Assembly: GCA_025980505.1 (NCBI GenBank)
Contig: JAICXI010000143.1
Location: forward strand, 1 to 5,699
From: a bacterium
Lineage (GTDB): Bacteria > Oederibacteriota > Muellerivitia > Muellerivitales > Muellerivitaceae
Reading direction: 5' to 3'
Length of the DNA: 5,699 nt
Position 1 is the stretch's first letter, and the number at the start of each line of letters is the position of its first letter. The notes under the pieces were generated by a model. The model was not told where the DNA came from. It worked only from the letters and a program-made list of their open reading frames with translations, and did not search any database. This document shows positions 5,175 through 5,699 of this stretch, piece by piece. The translations under genes were made by a program, and so were the position numbers.

Positions 5175-5699
5175 ATGACCGAAAAAAAAGCCGTCACCGT
5201 CACCATCTATGGCAACGAATACACCTTGAAGGGCGAGGCCGATCCCCAGTACATCCTCGAGTTGGCCAAGTTCGTGGACGCCAAAATGAACGAGATCGGG
5301 AAAAAATCGTCGGCACCGGCCGCCAAGGTGGCCATCCTGGCTTCCATGAACATCGCCGACGAGCTGCATCGCCTGGAAAAGTCGAAGGTGGAAAACCTGA
5401 AACTCATCGAGACTCTGGAAAAAAGCCTGCTGGAAATGAAGAAGGCTTCCGACGGCTCGTTGAAACACACCTTGGAGCTCAAGGAACAGTCGGACCGGCT
5501 CAAGGGTGAAGCCGTCGAAGCCCTTAAAAAGCTCGAGGACGCCCAACAGGCGGCCCGGGACTCCGAATCCCTCAAGGCCGAAACCGGCTGGCTCTCGTTA
5601 ACCGGTCTGTTCTGGCTCCACGAGGGCGCCAACTCCTTTGGGAAAGATCCCGGCAACGAGATCGCCCTCGACGACGGACCGGCGCATGCCGGCGTTTTC
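5175..5699 (+). CDS. ZapA domain fused to a DUF1684-like domain (runs off right edge)
   Basis: One frame stays open from ATG 5175 for 175 codons to the window end. Residues about 5-70 are a ZapA domain: KAVTVTIYGNEYTLKGEADP, then YILELAKFVDAKMNEIGKK and AAKVAILASMNIADELHRLE, the pattern of ZapA proteins, which bind and bundle FtsZ filaments at the division site. A charged coiled coil follows to about residue 135, as in ordinary ZapA but longer. Instead of stopping, the frame continues as ETGWLSLTGLFWLHEGANSF then GKDPGNEIALDDGPAHAGVF (residues 136-175). I recognise this as the N-terminal part of DUF1684, a family of unknown function usually found as a separate protein with GWL.L.GL.WL.EG.N.FG.DP.N.I. 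The piece also loosely recalls an FHA core (G-x-D-P-x-N-x-I-x-L), a less likely reading. The ribosome-binding site is modest (GGAAG, about seven nt before ATG). Codon use does not change across the join. ZapA is certain; DUF1684 is recognised from memory on 38 residues. Confidence 0.85.
   Translation, partial: MTEKKAVTVTIYGNEYTLKGEADPQYILELAKFVDAKMNEIGKKSSAPAAKVAILASMNIADELHRLEKSKVENLKLIETLEKSLLEMKKASDGSLKHTLELKEQSDRLKGEAVEALKKLEDAQQAARDSESLKAETGWLSLTGLFWLHEGANSFGKDPGNEIALDDGPAHAGVF

Noticed and set aside
5079..5546. 155-codon minus-strand frame over zapA
   Set aside because: It is antisense to the clearly recognisable ZapA domain.

Overview
This window is a compact, GC-rich stretch (coding DNA looks roughly 60% G+C by eye) from a bacterium. 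It carries housekeeping translation genes and cell-division genes in two divergent groups. The organism cannot be named from the sequence. The RF2 autoregulatory frameshift, the prfB-lysS adjacency and a pheT/ZapB-like/ZapA cluster fit a Gram-negative bacterium of a deltaproteobacteria-like or uncultured lineage, but that placement is inference.

Left half, minus strand: prfB (peptide chain release factor 2, about 366 aa) is read toward the left edge. Its coding sequence is split by a classical +1 programmed frameshift at an in-frame UGA (around 1804-1806). Downstream of it lies lysS (class II lysyl-tRNA synthetase), of which the first 223 codons are present before the left edge. A 106-nt gap between them holds a GC-rich stem-loop and a good extended -10 promoter, so lysS may be read both from prfB and from its own start.

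Centre: a 271-nt divergent intergenic region (1879-2149) separates prfB from pheT. It holds a strong sigma70-type promoter for pheT (perfect TTGACA, 17-nt spacer), a weaker -10 candidate for prfB, and a nested inverted-repeat structure that would be in the prfB leader.

Right half, plus strand: pheT (PheRS beta chain, 803 aa, complete) has no pheS in front of it. It overlaps a 104-aa coiled-coil protein resembling ZapB. A 306-nt non-coding segment bounded by imperfect 25-nt terminal inverted repeats (ACCACGAAG...) then fills the gap exactly up to the ribosome-binding region of a zapA gene. The zapA reading frame does not stop where a ZapA should. After the coiled coil it runs without a break into a sequence (GWLSLTGLFWL...) that I recognise as the start of a DUF1684 domain, and it leaves the window still open.

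The two main points of interest are this ZapA-DUF1684 fusion and the repeat-bounded insert just before it. The rest is well-understood core machinery: charging of tRNA-Lys and tRNA-Phe, termination at UGA/UAA, and FtsZ-ring accessory proteins.
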